From the NCBI RefSeq assembly GCF_002803085.1, contig NZ_NNBJ01000003.1, positions 399,798 through 463,797 on the forward strand: a DNA stretch of 64,000 nucleotides, in the 5' to 3' direction. The stretch is from Streptomyces sp. CB01201 (GTDB lineage Bacteria; Actinomycetota; Actinomycetes; Streptomycetales; Streptomycetaceae). The stretch's first letter is position 1; each line of letters starts with the position of its first letter. Made by a program: the position numbers and the translations under genes. This document shows positions 25,319-33,073 of this stretch, piece by piece. The notes beneath the pieces are model-generated. The model was given only the letters and a program-made list of their open reading frames with translations, had not been told where the DNA came from and ran no database searches.

Positions 25319-26350
25319 TCACACGCGCGTCACCGAGGAGATGGGCATCATGCCGACGGGGTCGTAGCGCACCGGCGCGCCGGGGTAGGGGGCGTGCACG
25401 ACCTGCCCGTTGCCGACGTACATCGCGATGTGGCTGGCGTCGTGCCGGTAGGCGACCAGATCGCCGGGCCTCGCCTCGGAGAGCGGCACCTGGTGGCCCG
25501 CGTACCGCTGCTCCTGCGAGGTGCGCGGCAGGCCGACCCCGGCCCGGGCGTACGACCACTGCATGAGGCCCGAACAGTCGAACCCGGAGGGCCCGTTGGC
25601 GCCCCAGATGTACGGCTTGCCGATCGCCGAGCGGGCCGCCATGACGGCCGCGGCGGCCCGCGAGGAGGCGGCGGGCGCCGAGCCGGCGAGCGTCGGCGGC
25701 TCGGTGCGGCCGGAGCGCGAGGCCCGGTCGAATGCGGTGCGGTCGGCGGCCGGCAGCGCGTTCAAGGTGCGGCGCGCCTCGGCCAGCTTCGACTCCACGG
25801 TCCGCTTGTGCCGGGCCACCTCGGTGCGGCTGCGCTCCAGCTCGGAGAGCTTGCGGCCGGCCTCGGCCCGCTGCTGCGCGAGCCGGCGCTGCTCGTGCTG
25901 GAGGTCCTGGAGGGCGCCCGCCTGGCGCTCGCTCAGCCGGTCGAGGGCCGCGGCCTGGTCCAGGTAGGTGTTCGGGTTGGACGACAGGAGCAGCGCGAGC
26001 GCCGGGTCGATGCCGCCCGAGCGGTACTGCGCCCCGGCGATCGCCCCGAGCGCGCCCCGCATGCGGTTGATCTTCTCCTGGCCGCGCGCGATCCCGTCCT
26101 GCGCGTGCCTGACCTCGTCACGCAGTTCCTTGGCGTGCTCGTCCGCCTTGTCGTACTGCTCGGTGGCCTTCTCGGCCTCCTCGAAGAGCCGGTCGACCTT
26201 GGCCTTCCCGGACGGACCCGGCTCGTGCGGAGCCGCGCTCGCCACGGGTGCCGCAAGCGCCGCCGCGGCCGTCGCCGCGGCTGCCGAAAGGACGGTGACG
26301 CGAGCGCTCTGGGTCAGGCCCGACTGCGAAGGCCGGCGATGGGACGCCAC
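25319..26350 (-). CDS. Secreted NlpC/P60 peptidoglycan hydrolase (first copy)
   Basis: Endopeptidase cutting stem peptides of peptidoglycan, 343 aa. A signal peptide ends near SAAP, followed by a long coiled coil (about 50-200) and an NlpC/P60 domain (about 225-343). The catalytic Cys is in FDCSGLMQWSY and the His in ASHIAMYVGNGQ; the third polar residue falls at HAPYPG. GTG at 26350 has AAGGGAG 10 nt upstream. The layout is RipA-like. A promoter and a preceding terminator separate it from its paralogue upstream. Confidence 0.92.
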   Translation of the reverse strand: MASHRRPSQSGLTQSARVTVLSAAAATAAAALAAPVASAAPHEPGPSGKAKVDRLFEEAEKATEQYDKADEHAKELRDEVRHAQDGIARGQEKINRMRGALGAIAGAQYRSGGIDPALALLLSSNPNTYLDQAAALDRLSERQAGALQDLQHEQRRLAQQRAEAGRKLSELERSRTEVARHKRTVESKLAEARRTLNALPAADRTAFDRASRSGRTEPPTLAGSAPAASSRAAAAVMAARSAIGKPYIWGANGPSGFDCSGLMQWSYARAGVGLPRTSQEQRYAGHQVPLSEARPGDLVAYRHDASHIAMYVGNGQVVHAPYPGAPVRYDPVGMMPISSVTRV

Positions 26351-26429
26351 GGATGCCGTACTCCCTTGCACTGCGTGCGGCCCCTGCCGCCCGGGCGGGC
26401 GGCGAGTCACCGGGGGAACCGCACGCCGG

Positions 26430-26459
26430 ACAGTAACCGGACCGATACCCGTGGGCCAA
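26430..26459 (-). promoter_or_regulatory. Candidate promoter of the first NlpC/P60 gene
   Basis: On the minus strand TTGGCC (26459-26454) and TACTGT (26435-26430) are separated by 18 nt, a good HrdB-type match. The start codon is about 80 nt downstream. Confidence 0.55.
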
Positions 26460-26482
26460 CGACCGCGCCGCCTACGCAAAGT

Positions 26483-26521
26483 GACGCCCCACCGGAGAGC
26501 ACAGGTCACCGGCGGGGCGTC
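26483..26521 (-). terminator. Terminator of the second NlpC/P60 gene
   Basis: Arms of 13 bp (26483-26495 and 26509-26521, one G-U pair) and a 13-nt loop. It lies 70 bp downstream of the stop at 26591. Confidence 0.75.
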
Positions 26522-26590
26522 GCGTCAGCGCGTGTCGCCGCAGTTCGCCCGTTTGGGCGGTGTCGGCGGCCGACGAAGTCGAAGGCGGGG

Positions 26591-27616
26591 TCAGCCGATG
26601 CGCACACCGAACTGGAACGGCATGTTGTCCATCGACTCGTAGCGCACGACCGTGCCGGTGCGCGGCGCGTGCAGCACCATGTTGTTGCCCGCGTACAGGC
26701 CGATGTGGTGCAGGTCGCCGAAGAAGAGCACCAGGTCGCCGGGCTTGAGCTCGCCGCGCCCGATCCGGGTGCCCGCATTGGCCTGCTCCTGCGAGGTGCG
26801 CGGCAGGTTCACGCCGGCCTGGCGGTAGGCGTAGCCCGTCAGACCCGAGCAGTCGAAGGTCGCCATGCCGGTCGCGCCGTAGCTGTACGGCTTGCCGAGC
26901 TGGGTCTGGGCGGCGGCGAGGGCCGCGGCGCCGACCTGCGAGGCGGGGACGTCCTTGCCGAGGTTCGGGCGCTCGGTGGAACGGTTGGCGCGGGACTCGT
27001 CGGAGGCGAGGGCCGCCTTCTCCTGCGCGGTCAGGGAGTTGAGCAGCTTCTGCGCGTCGCCGAGCTTGCCCTGGACTTCCTTCTTCTTGTCGTCGAGCAC
27101 CTTGCTGGTGTCGGCGAGGTCCTTCAGCTTGTCCTGGGCCTCCTTGCGCTGCTGCGCGAGGGTGCGCTGCTTGCCCTGGATCTTCGTCAGGGCCTCGGCC
27201 TGTGTGGCGCTCAACTGGTCGAGCGAGGAGGCCTTGTCGAGGAAGTCGTCCGGGTTGGAGGAGAGGAAGAGCGCGAGCGAGGGGTCGATGCCGCCGGAGC
27301 GGTACTGGGCCGAGGCCAGCGAACCGAGGCCCTGGCGCAGGGTGTTGAGCTCCTGCTGGCCACGGGCGACCTGGTCCTGGATCTGGCCGATCTGCTGTTC
27401 GAGCCGACCCTGCTTCTCCTTGGCGCCGTTGGCCGCCTCGGTCGCCTGCTCGGCCTCGTCGTAGAGCTTGTCGACCTTGCTCTTGACCTCGTCCTTGGTG
27501 GGCTTCGGGTCCGCCTGGGCGGCCTGCGAGGTGAGGGCCACGACCGCGGCGGCGGTGGCGCTGAGCACGGTCACACGAGTGCGGCTCGCGGGCTTCGGAC
27601 GACGATGGGACCCCAC
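26591..27616 (-). CDS. Secreted NlpC/P60 peptidoglycan hydrolase (second copy)
   Basis: Paralogue of the downstream gene with the same plan: N terminus GSHRRPKPASRTRVTVLS, signal peptide ending SQAAQA, coiled coil (about 45-200) and NlpC/P60 domain with FDCSGLTGYAYRQAG (Cys) and DLHHIGLYAGNN (His). It has 341 aa; the GTG at 27616 has AAGGAG 9 nt upstream. It uses more Lys, Gln and Asp than its neighbour, so the pair is diverged, not a recent copy. Both likely act in septal or hyphal wall turnover. Confidence 0.93.
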   Translation of the reverse strand: MGSHRRPKPASRTRVTVLSATAAAVVALTSQAAQADPKPTKDEVKSKVDKLYDEAEQATEAANGAKEKQGRLEQQIGQIQDQVARGQQELNTLRQGLGSLASAQYRSGGIDPSLALFLSSNPDDFLDKASSLDQLSATQAEALTKIQGKQRTLAQQRKEAQDKLKDLADTSKVLDDKKKEVQGKLGDAQKLLNSLTAQEKAALASDESRANRSTERPNLGKDVPASQVGAAALAAAQTQLGKPYSYGATGMATFDCSGLTGYAYRQAGVNLPRTSQEQANAGTRIGRGELKPGDLVLFFGDLHHIGLYAGNNMVLHAPRTGTVVRYESMDNMPFQFGVRIG

Positions 27617-27719
27617 GAAGGCGAGCTCCTTCTTCCTCAACCGCCGAACACTGCACACTCGACGGGACCTTCACGGACACCCCGAACGAGTGATCAACCG
27701 CATGAAGGTACGAGGCCCG

Positions 27720-27749
27720 ACCCTAGTGACCCTTCTGTGATCAGTTCAA
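27720..27749 (-). promoter_or_regulatory. Candidate promoter of the second NlpC/P60 gene
   Basis: TTGAAC and TAGGGT on the minus strand are spaced by 18 nt, a strong HrdB-type match. A leader of about 100 nt would precede the GTG at 27616. Confidence 0.6.
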
Positions 27750-27760
27750 ATCCTGATGGC

Positions 27761-27779
27761 AAAAAACTCGGTCACCGAG
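27761..27779 (-). terminator. Intrinsic terminator downstream of the NYN-domain gene
   Basis: On the minus strand a short CTCGG/CCGAG stem with a 3-nt loop is followed directly by six T. The stem is short but the U-run is unusual for this genome. It sits 113 bp past the stop at 27892 and upstream of the next promoter. Confidence 0.5.
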
Positions 27780-27891
27780 AGGATTCTTTACTGTCATCCC
27801 ACGCGCAGTAGTTGGCACTTGACGGAGCGCTCGTCCGCGATCACCCGAATTCGGGCATTGAACACAGGAGTTGCAGAACGGACGCAATGCC

Positions 27892-29253
27892 TCAGACGCG
27901 TGAAAGCCGCTTGAGGAGCAGCAGCGAGGCGACCGGGCGGGCGCCCGCCTTCGCGACGCCGTCCGCGACTTCCTTGTCCGTGGAGACGACGACCACGGCA
28001 CGCCCCGACGGCTCGGCCCGCACCAGCTGACGGATCAGCTCGTCCGCGGTCACGCCCGGCTTGGAGAACAGCACCCGTACGCCCCGGGGCGGGGCGAGCA
28101 GGACCGGGGCCGCCAGCTCCGCGCCGTCGAAGACACAGGTGACCTCGGCGCCGGTCTGCGCGGCGAGCACGGAAAGACCGCCGAGCAGCCGCAGGCGCTG
28201 CTTCTCCAACGGCATCGTGGGATAGCCGGTCTTGGTGACGTTGTAGCCGTCCACGACCAGGTGCACCTGGGGCAGCGCGAGCAGTTGGTCGAGCAGCGCC
28301 GGGTCGGTCTCCGAGAGCGCGCGGGCCGCGATGTCCTTGGGCGTCATGTTGCCGGGCGCGACCGCGTCCACGGTGTCGGCGGGGCGCACCGAGGCGGGCG
28401 GCAGGGCCAGTTCGCGCCGCAGCCCCTGGGCGCCCTCCAGGACGGTGTCGAGCAGCAGCCGCAGCCGCATGTCCTCGACGGAGCGGCCCTCGCGCACCGC
28501 CCGCCGGCTCGCCTCCAGGCCGGCCTCGGCCTCACCGAGCCGGGTCTTCAGGCGCCGGGCCTCGCTCTCGGCGGCGGCCACCTGGGCGGCCGCCTCGGAC
28601 TTGATGCCGTCGATCTCGGAGGTGACCCTGCGCAGCGCGGCCTCGCCGCGCTTCACATCGCTCTGGGCGCTGCGCAGCTTGCGCTGGAGGGACTCGGTCT
28701 CCTTGCGGGCCGAGAGCAGTTCGGTGCGCAGCGAGTCGTTCTCGGTCCTGATCCGGTCGCGCGCCTCGGCGAGTTCCTCGCGCAGCCGCTCCAGCTCGCG
28801 CCGGCTCTCCTCCTCCGCGCGCTCGGCGAAGGCCCGCTGGGCCTCCTCGCCGGCCGCGGCGACCAGCTTGACCCAGCCGGTGGGGCGCAGCACATAGGCG
28901 GCGGCCGCCACGTCCACGGGGTCGGCGGCGCCGGGCGGCGCGCCCGCCTCCACGGCCGCCGCGAGCTCCGGCTGCGCCTCCCTGAGGCGCTCGCCCACGC
29001 GCTGGCGGAACACCGGGTCGCTCTCCAGGGCCGCGGCCATCGCGTTGCCGGCGAACTTGGCGCGGCGGGTGGGGGTGAACCGGGCGTACTGCCTCAGCTG
29101 GCCGGGCAGTTCGCCGACGGTCAGACCGCCGAACGCCTCCGACACGAAGGCGACGACCCGGCGCCGGACCCCTTCGGGCAGCGGGCGGTCGAGCACCTCG
29201 GCGGGGCCGTCGCCGGCCGCAGCGGCCGGTTCAGCGCCGCTTGCATGCTCCAC
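27892..29253 (-). CDS. NYN-domain (YacP-like) putative RNase with coiled-coil region
   Basis: A 453-aa protein of three parts. The N-terminal helical region (1-155) contains VGELPGQLRQYARFTPTRRA. A long coiled coil spans about 160-275 (ESRRELERLREELAEARDRI onwards). The C-terminal NYN/PIN-like nuclease domain (about 320-453) has the acidic sites VVDGYNVTKTGYP, CVFDGAEL and VVSTDKEVADG. YacP/Rae1-type enzymes cut mRNA or rRNA. The start is GTG at 29253. The coiled coil suggests oligomerisation or ribosome binding; the RNA target is unknown. Confidence 0.82.
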   Translation of the reverse strand: MEHASGAEPAAAAGDGPAEVLDRPLPEGVRRRVVAFVSEAFGGLTVGELPGQLRQYARFTPTRRAKFAGNAMAAALESDPVFRQRVGERLREAQPELAAAVEAGAPPGAADPVDVAAAAYVLRPTGWVKLVAAAGEEAQRAFAERAEEESRRELERLREELAEARDRIRTENDSLRTELLSARKETESLQRKLRSAQSDVKRGEAALRRVTSEIDGIKSEAAAQVAAAESEARRLKTRLGEAEAGLEASRRAVREGRSVEDMRLRLLLDTVLEGAQGLRRELALPPASVRPADTVDAVAPGNMTPKDIAARALSETDPALLDQLLALPQVHLVVDGYNVTKTGYPTMPLEKQRLRLLGGLSVLAAQTGAEVTCVFDGAELAAPVLLAPPRGVRVLFSKPGVTADELIRQLVRAEPSGRAVVVVSTDKEVADGVAKAGARPVASLLLLKRLSRV

Positions 29254-29299
29254 AATCCGTCACCCCAACTGTCATCCGTACCGCGTGGGCGGCAGCCTC

Positions 29300-29554
29300 T
29301 CAGGAGGCGGCCGCGGAGTCGGTACCCGGCCGGTCCACTAGCTCGATCTGGTCCACCGCGTTGCACCACCGGCAGCGGACCGACTCGATGGTCTCACTGA
29401 CCACCTCGCGTTCCTCCACCTTGGGCTCTCCGGCGAGGTCCAGATGGACGTACTCGACCACTTTGGACGAGCGGGTGACATCGAAACGCGTGAGGTTACC
29501 GCAGAGCGTGCAGCGCCACCGGGTCTCGGCGGTCATCTGGGGAACGGTGGTCAT
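29300..29554 (-). CDS. Small zinc-ribbon-like hypothetical protein
   Basis: An 84-aa protein with two CxxC knuckles (RCTLCGN at 14-20 and VRCRWCNA at 59-66) that would bind one zinc ion. The middle contains FDVTRSSKVVEYVHLDLAG. The ATG at 29554 has GAGGG 9 nt upstream; longer in-frame openings lack a ribosome binding site. It precedes the NYN gene by 46 bp on the same strand and may be cotranscribed with it, suggesting an RNA- or protein-binding role, but no function is known to me. Confidence 0.78.
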   Translation of the reverse strand: MTTVPQMTAETRWRCTLCGNLTRFDVTRSSKVVEYVHLDLAGEPKVEEREVVSETIESVRCRWCNAVDQIELVDRPGTDSAAAS

Positions 29555-29723
29555 GTGGTGCCGCCCTCTTTTCCACTTCCATGGTCCAGGATCTCGCGGT
29601 GCGCCGTCGAACTGCGGATGTCGAACTGCGGGAGTACTGCCCGCAACCCTACGGCCTACCCGTCGGCCCCCGGCACGGCGAGGCGGTCTGTACCGAAAGC
29701 TCCCTTTAGGCCATTCTCTCCCC

Positions 29724-30473
29724 ATGATCAAGTGGCGGGGAGCGGAGATCCTCAGGGGCGCGGTACGGGGCCCGACCGTGACGTACGGGCTGATCGCCGC
29801 CTGCTGCCTGCTGTTCATGGCCAGCCCGGTGTCCGGCCTGAATCCGGTGTACGGGACCGGCGACGCGATCCTGAGCGCGCAGAGCGACTACTTCGCGCGC
29901 TGGGGGGTGATTCCGGCGGAGCTGATGACGGGCCGCCCGCACGCCCTGCTCACGCCGCTCACCGCGCTGTTCGTCCACGGCGGCTGGCTGCACCTGCTCG
30001 GCAACATGCTGTTCCTGTACGTCTTCGGCGCGATGGCCGAGGAACGGCTCGGGCGCTTCGAATTCGCCCTGTTCTACCTGATGGCCGGCTATGTGGCCCT
30101 GCTCGGCTACGCCGTCGCGCACGCGGGCTCCGACCAGACGCTCGTGGGGGCGTCCGGGGCGATCTCGGCGGTCCTGGGGGCGTTCCTCTACCTCTTCCCC
30201 CGGGCCCGGGTCACCAGCGTCTTCCCGTTCCTGCTCTTCCTGCCGCTGCGGTTCCCCGCCTGGATCGTGCTCGTCTTCTGGTTCGCCCTCCAGTGGCTGG
30301 CGATCCGGAGCGCGTCGGCCGGACCCGGGGTGGCCTACCTGGCCCATCTGGTCGGCTTCGGCGTCGGCTTCCTCTACGCGTGGGCCCGTTTCCGCGGGCC
30401 GGATAGAGTGAAACGCCGAAAGCCCGTGAAGACCGCGGGTCCGGCCGCCACCGAGGGAGAAAGCCAGCCGTGA
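29724..30473 (+). CDS. Rhomboid-family intramembrane serine protease
   Basis: A 249-aa polytopic protease cutting within or near membrane segments. Six hydrophobic helices are visible. The catalytic Ser is in VGASGAISAVLG and the His in YLAHLVGFGVGFLYA; HGGWLHLLGNMLFLYVFG is the conserved loop-1/TM2 signature with the oxyanion His/Asn. The ATG at 29724 lacks a clear ribosome binding site. Its stop overlaps the next gene's start (GTGA), so the two are coupled. Confidence 0.92.
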   Translation: MIKWRGAEILRGAVRGPTVTYGLIAACCLLFMASPVSGLNPVYGTGDAILSAQSDYFARWGVIPAELMTGRPHALLTPLTALFVHGGWLHLLGNMLFLYVFGAMAEERLGRFEFALFYLMAGYVALLGYAVAHAGSDQTLVGASGAISAVLGAFLYLFPRARVTSVFPFLLFLPLRFPAWIVLVFWFALQWLAIRSASAGPGVAYLAHLVGFGVGFLYAWARFRGPDRVKRRKPVKTAGPAATEGESQP

Positions 30474-30751
30474 TCACCGCGATCGTGCTCATCAAGACCA
30501 GCGTGGACCGGATTCCCGAGATCGCGGAGTCCATCGCGGCGCTGGACAGCGTCAGCGAGGTGTACTCGGTGACCGGTACGTACGATCTGATCGCGCTGGT
30601 CAGGGTGGCTCGCCACGACGACCTGGCGGACATCATCCCCGGGAGCATCAGCAAGATCCCCGGGGTGGAGGGTACGGATACGCACGTGGCGTTCCGGACG
30701 TACTCCCAGCACGACCTCGAAGCGGCCTTCGCCATCGGCCTGGACTCCTAG
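30470..30751 (+). CDS. Stand-alone Lrp/AsnC ligand-binding (RAM) domain protein
   Basis: A 93-aa protein consisting only of the effector-binding alpha-beta domain of Lrp/AsnC regulators (MITAIVLIKTSVDRIPEIAE; SVTGTYDLIALVRVARHDDL). No helix-turn-helix is present. Such SraA/RAM-like proteins form rings that bind amino acids. The GTG at 30470 overlaps the rhomboid stop by 4 nt, an arrangement that predicts coexpression and suggests a link to membrane proteolysis. Ligand unknown. Confidence 0.88.
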   Translation: MITAIVLIKTSVDRIPEIAESIAALDSVSEVYSVTGTYDLIALVRVARHDDLADIIPGSISKIPGVEGTDTHVAFRTYSQHDLEAAFAIGLDS

Positions 30752-31123
30752 CCCCCCGGCCCCCTCGGGGGCTGCGCCCCCGAACCCCCGCATCCGCTCT
30801 CACCCGCGGCCGTGCGGGCCGTGCGCGCAGTTCCCCGCGCCCCTGTAAGTGACCCCGAATACCTCGGTGCTGGCCCACCCCGGGCACCCTCAGCCCGTCC
30901 GGCGTTTGAGGACGAGCGCCCTCAAGGCGCGAACAGGGGCCGGGGCGGAGCCAAGAGGCCTCGCAGACAGGTGCAGGCCGCGGTCGCTTCCCGCGCAGTT
31001 CCCCGCGCCCCCGTAGGCGACCCAGCACGTGCGCCCTCAGCCCGTCCGGCGATTGAGGACGAGCGCCGTACAGGCGCGAACGGGGTCCGGGGTCGAGCCC
31101 CGGGAAGGCTGGGTACGGCGGGG
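30752..31123. repeat. Convergent intergenic region with two A-B composite elements
   Basis: A 372-bp gap without a supported gene. It contains two A units (about 30824 and 30993, GCGCAGTTCCCCGCGCCCCY) and two B elements (about 30891-30952 and 31037-31103), all on the plus strand and in A-B order with about 25-50 bp between. The first B keeps the GCGCC/GGCGC stem with a different loop (CTCAA) but has lost the second stem. The second B has CCGGGG/CCCCGG around TCGAG. Confidence 0.85.
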
Positions 31124-32569
31124 CTAGACCGCCGGGACGCAGCGGCCGGCCTCCGTGCGGTACTGCCACTTCGCGCCGTCCGACACCAACTCCCGCACCG
31201 CCCGCACAAAGCGGTCCACGTGCTCGTCCGGCGTCCCCGCCCCGAAGCTGACCCGGATCGCGTTGAGCGAGCGCTCGCCCGGCTCCGCCTCGGGCGCCCC
31301 GCACTCGCCCGGGTCCTGCGGGTCGCTGCCGAGCAGGGTGCGCACCAGCGGGTGGGCGCAGAACAGGCCGTCGCGCACCCCGATCCCGTACTCCGCCGAC
31401 AGCGCCGCCGCGAAGTGCGAGCTGTTCCAGCCGTCGACGACGAAGGAGATGACGCCCACCCGGGGCGCGTCGTCGCCGAAGAGCGAGAGCACCCGCACCG
31501 CGGGAACCTCCGCCAGGCCCTCGCGGACCTTCGCGATCAGGTGCCGCTCGCGCTCGACCAGCGCGTCGAAGCCCGCCTCGGTCAGCGCCTTGCAGGCGGA
31601 GGCGATGGAGTAGACGCCGATGACGTTGGGCGACCCCGCCTCGTGCCGCGCGGCCGTGGTGTGCCACTCGACGTCGACCCCCCCGTCGGAGCGCCGGGCG
31701 ACCTTCTTGGAGGCGCCGCCGCCCGCGAGGTACGGCTCGGACTCCTGGAGCCAGTCCGCGCGGCCGGCCAGCACGCCCGAGCCGAACGGTGCGTACAGCT
31801 TGTGCCCGGAGAAGGCGATCCAGTCGACGTCCAACTCCCGTACGGAGACGGGGTGATGGGGCGCGAGCTGCGCCGCGTCGAGCACGATGCGGGCGCCGTG
31901 GGCGTGCGCCGCGGCGGCGAGTTCCCTCACCGGCCACAGCTCACCCGTGACGTTGGACGCTCCGGTGACGCACACGAGGGCGGGCCCGTAGGGGTCGCGG
32001 TCGGCGAGCGCGCGCTCCAGCGTCTCGACGGCCTGCTGCGGGGTGCGCGGCGCGTTCAGGTAGGTCACGCGGGCGTCGCGCCAGGGCAGCAGCGAGGCGT
32101 GGTGCTCGGTCTCGAAGACGAAGACCTGGCAGTCGGCCGGCAGCACCTGGGCAAGCAGGTTGAGCGAGTCCGTGGTGGAGCGGGTGAAGACGATCTGGTC
32201 GCCGGGGCGGCAGTCGAGGAACTCCGCCACCGTCTCCCGGCTGTTCTCGAACAGGTCGGTGGAGAGCTGCGAGAGGTAACCCGCCCCGCGGTGCACGCTG
32301 CCGTAGTAGGGCGCGTACGCGGCCACGTCGTCCCAGACCCGCTGGAGGGCGGGCGCGCTCGCCGCGTAGTCGAGGGCGGCGTACGTCACTTCGCCGCCGG
32401 TGACCAGCGGCACGGTGACATCACGGCCGAGCACCGGAAGCGGCGCCGCACAGCAGGGGTCGGCGGACTCCACGGCGGCGGACCCGGCAACGGCGGACTC
32501 GACGGCGGCGGAACCGGCGGCGGGGGACGAAACGGCGGTGGTGACGGTGGCGGCGGGGCGTGCGGACAT
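31124..32569 (-). CDS. Class V PLP enzyme (cysteine desulfurase/aminotransferase-like), SAM-IV controlled
   Basis: A 481-aa fold-type I PLP enzyme of the NifS/SufS superfamily. PLP-Lys is in SGHKLYAPFGSG; other landmarks are YYGSVHRGAGYLS, TRSTTDSLNLLA, FETEHHASLLPW (His) and LDAAQLAPH (Asp). A desulfurase nucleophile loop like SGSSC is not evident; FCAHPLV is nearest. The first 45 residues have a duplicated AGSAAVESA segment. ATG at 32569 has GGGAG 8 nt upstream. An upstream SAM-IV riboswitch points to sulfur or methionine metabolism. Confidence 0.85.
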   Translation of the reverse strand: MSARPAATVTTAVSSPAAGSAAVESAVAGSAAVESADPCCAAPLPVLGRDVTVPLVTGGEVTYAALDYAASAPALQRVWDDVAAYAPYYGSVHRGAGYLSQLSTDLFENSRETVAEFLDCRPGDQIVFTRSTTDSLNLLAQVLPADCQVFVFETEHHASLLPWRDARVTYLNAPRTPQQAVETLERALADRDPYGPALVCVTGASNVTGELWPVRELAAAAHAHGARIVLDAAQLAPHHPVSVRELDVDWIAFSGHKLYAPFGSGVLAGRADWLQESEPYLAGGGASKKVARRSDGGVDVEWHTTAARHEAGSPNVIGVYSIASACKALTEAGFDALVERERHLIAKVREGLAEVPAVRVLSLFGDDAPRVGVISFVVDGWNSSHFAAALSAEYGIGVRDGLFCAHPLVRTLLGSDPQDPGECGAPEAEPGERSLNAIRVSFGAGTPDEHVDRFVRAVRELVSDGAKWQYRTEAGRCVPAV

Positions 32570-32725
32570 GGCGGTATCTCCCGGCAGGACAAGGCGAGTT
32601 GACTTCGGACCCCGGGTACGGCGGCAAGACCCTGCATCGAGCGAGAGGGTTCGACTGCGGTGCCGTGTACGGGTGTTGACCTCGGACACGCAGCCCGAAG
32701 AAGGGTGCGCGGAGGTGTGAAGAAG

Positions 32726-32738
32726 GGGCGGTACGCCC
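32726..32738 (-). promoter_or_regulatory. Small hairpin at the end of the six-codon uORF
   Basis: On the minus strand GGGCG/CGCCC enclose 3 nt, beginning within the uORF stop codon and followed by CTTCTTC. A ribosome terminating or stalling at the two CGA codons would mask this stem. Confidence 0.4.
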
Positions 32739-32758
32739 TATCGCATTCGCTTGCTCAC
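32738..32758 (-). CDS. Six-codon upstream ORF between SAM-IV riboswitch and PLP-enzyme gene
   Basis: GTG AGC AAG CGA ATG CGA TAG encodes MSKRMR. A very good ribosome binding site, AAGGGAG, is 7 nt upstream, better than expected by chance for such a short frame. Two of six codons are CGA, a rare Arg codon in Streptomyces. It lies 55 nt past the aptamer and about 170 nt before the main start, so the riboswitch may first control translation of this peptide. Sequence is certain; expression is inferred. Confidence 0.45.
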   Translation of the reverse strand: MSKRMR

Positions 32759-32780
32759 GAGACTGCTCCCTTGAGGACCA

Positions 32781-32819
32781 GGACCCCAGGGCTGTGACAT
32801 CGAAGATGTCCAGGGGTCC
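32781..32819 (-). promoter_or_regulatory. Riboswitch expression-platform hairpin
   Basis: Outer arms GGACCCC (32819-32813) and GGGGTCC (32787-32781) flank an inner GACAT-CTTCG-ATGTC hairpin (32810-32796). The outer 5' arm overlaps the end of the aptamer, so it may switch partners on SAM binding. It ends about 9 nt before the uORF ribosome binding site. Confidence 0.55.
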
Positions 32820-32933
32820 GCGCTTGCCGAAGGCCTTGCTGCCTACGACCTGGTCTTCACCCGGGGCACCCCGCCACGGACGGAGGGTTGCCGGACAGCG
32901 AGCCGGGGCCTAAATCGCTGTCACTCATGACCT
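32814..32933 (-). promoter_or_regulatory. SAM-IV riboswitch aptamer
   Basis: Minus-strand segments follow the actinobacterial SAM-IV pattern in order: GGTCATGAGTGACAGCG, a CCCCGGCT internal loop, CGCTGT closing P2 with ACAGCG, CCGGCAACCCTCC, GGGGTGCCCCGGGTGA, GACC closing P1, and a 3' pseudoknot segment GGCAAGCGCGGACC. I recognise this from published SAM-IV sequences. It begins 141 bp after the trpD stop, with a promoter presumably between, and governs the class V PLP enzyme. Binding of S-adenosylmethionine is expected to repress expression. Confidence 0.9.
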
Positions 32934-33015
32934 TGAAGAGCATCCTGCCATACGTATCGACGTGCGCAAGGCGCGGTCCGCGATCTGGACTGCGCCCTGC
33001 GTCACATCGCCGCAC

Positions 33016-33068
33016 GGGACGTACCCGTACGGCCGAGACGTACCCGTACGGCGAGGACCCGTACGAGC
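33016..33068. repeat. Short tandem repeats between trpD and the SAM-IV leader
   Basis: GACGTACCCGTACGGC occurs at 33016-33031 and 33035-33050 (19-bp period), with a degenerate third copy to about 33068. Each unit is itself palindromic around CGTAC..GTACG. It lies just past the trpD stop and could act in termination or as protein sites. Confidence 0.6.
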
Positions 33069-33073
33069 CAGGG

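Noticed and set aside
27617..27891. c-di-AMP (ydaO-type) riboswitch before the NlpC/P60 gene
   Set aside because: Such switches precede some actinobacterial wall-hydrolase genes, but I could not find the conserved ydaO segments here; only a promoter and a short terminator are visible.
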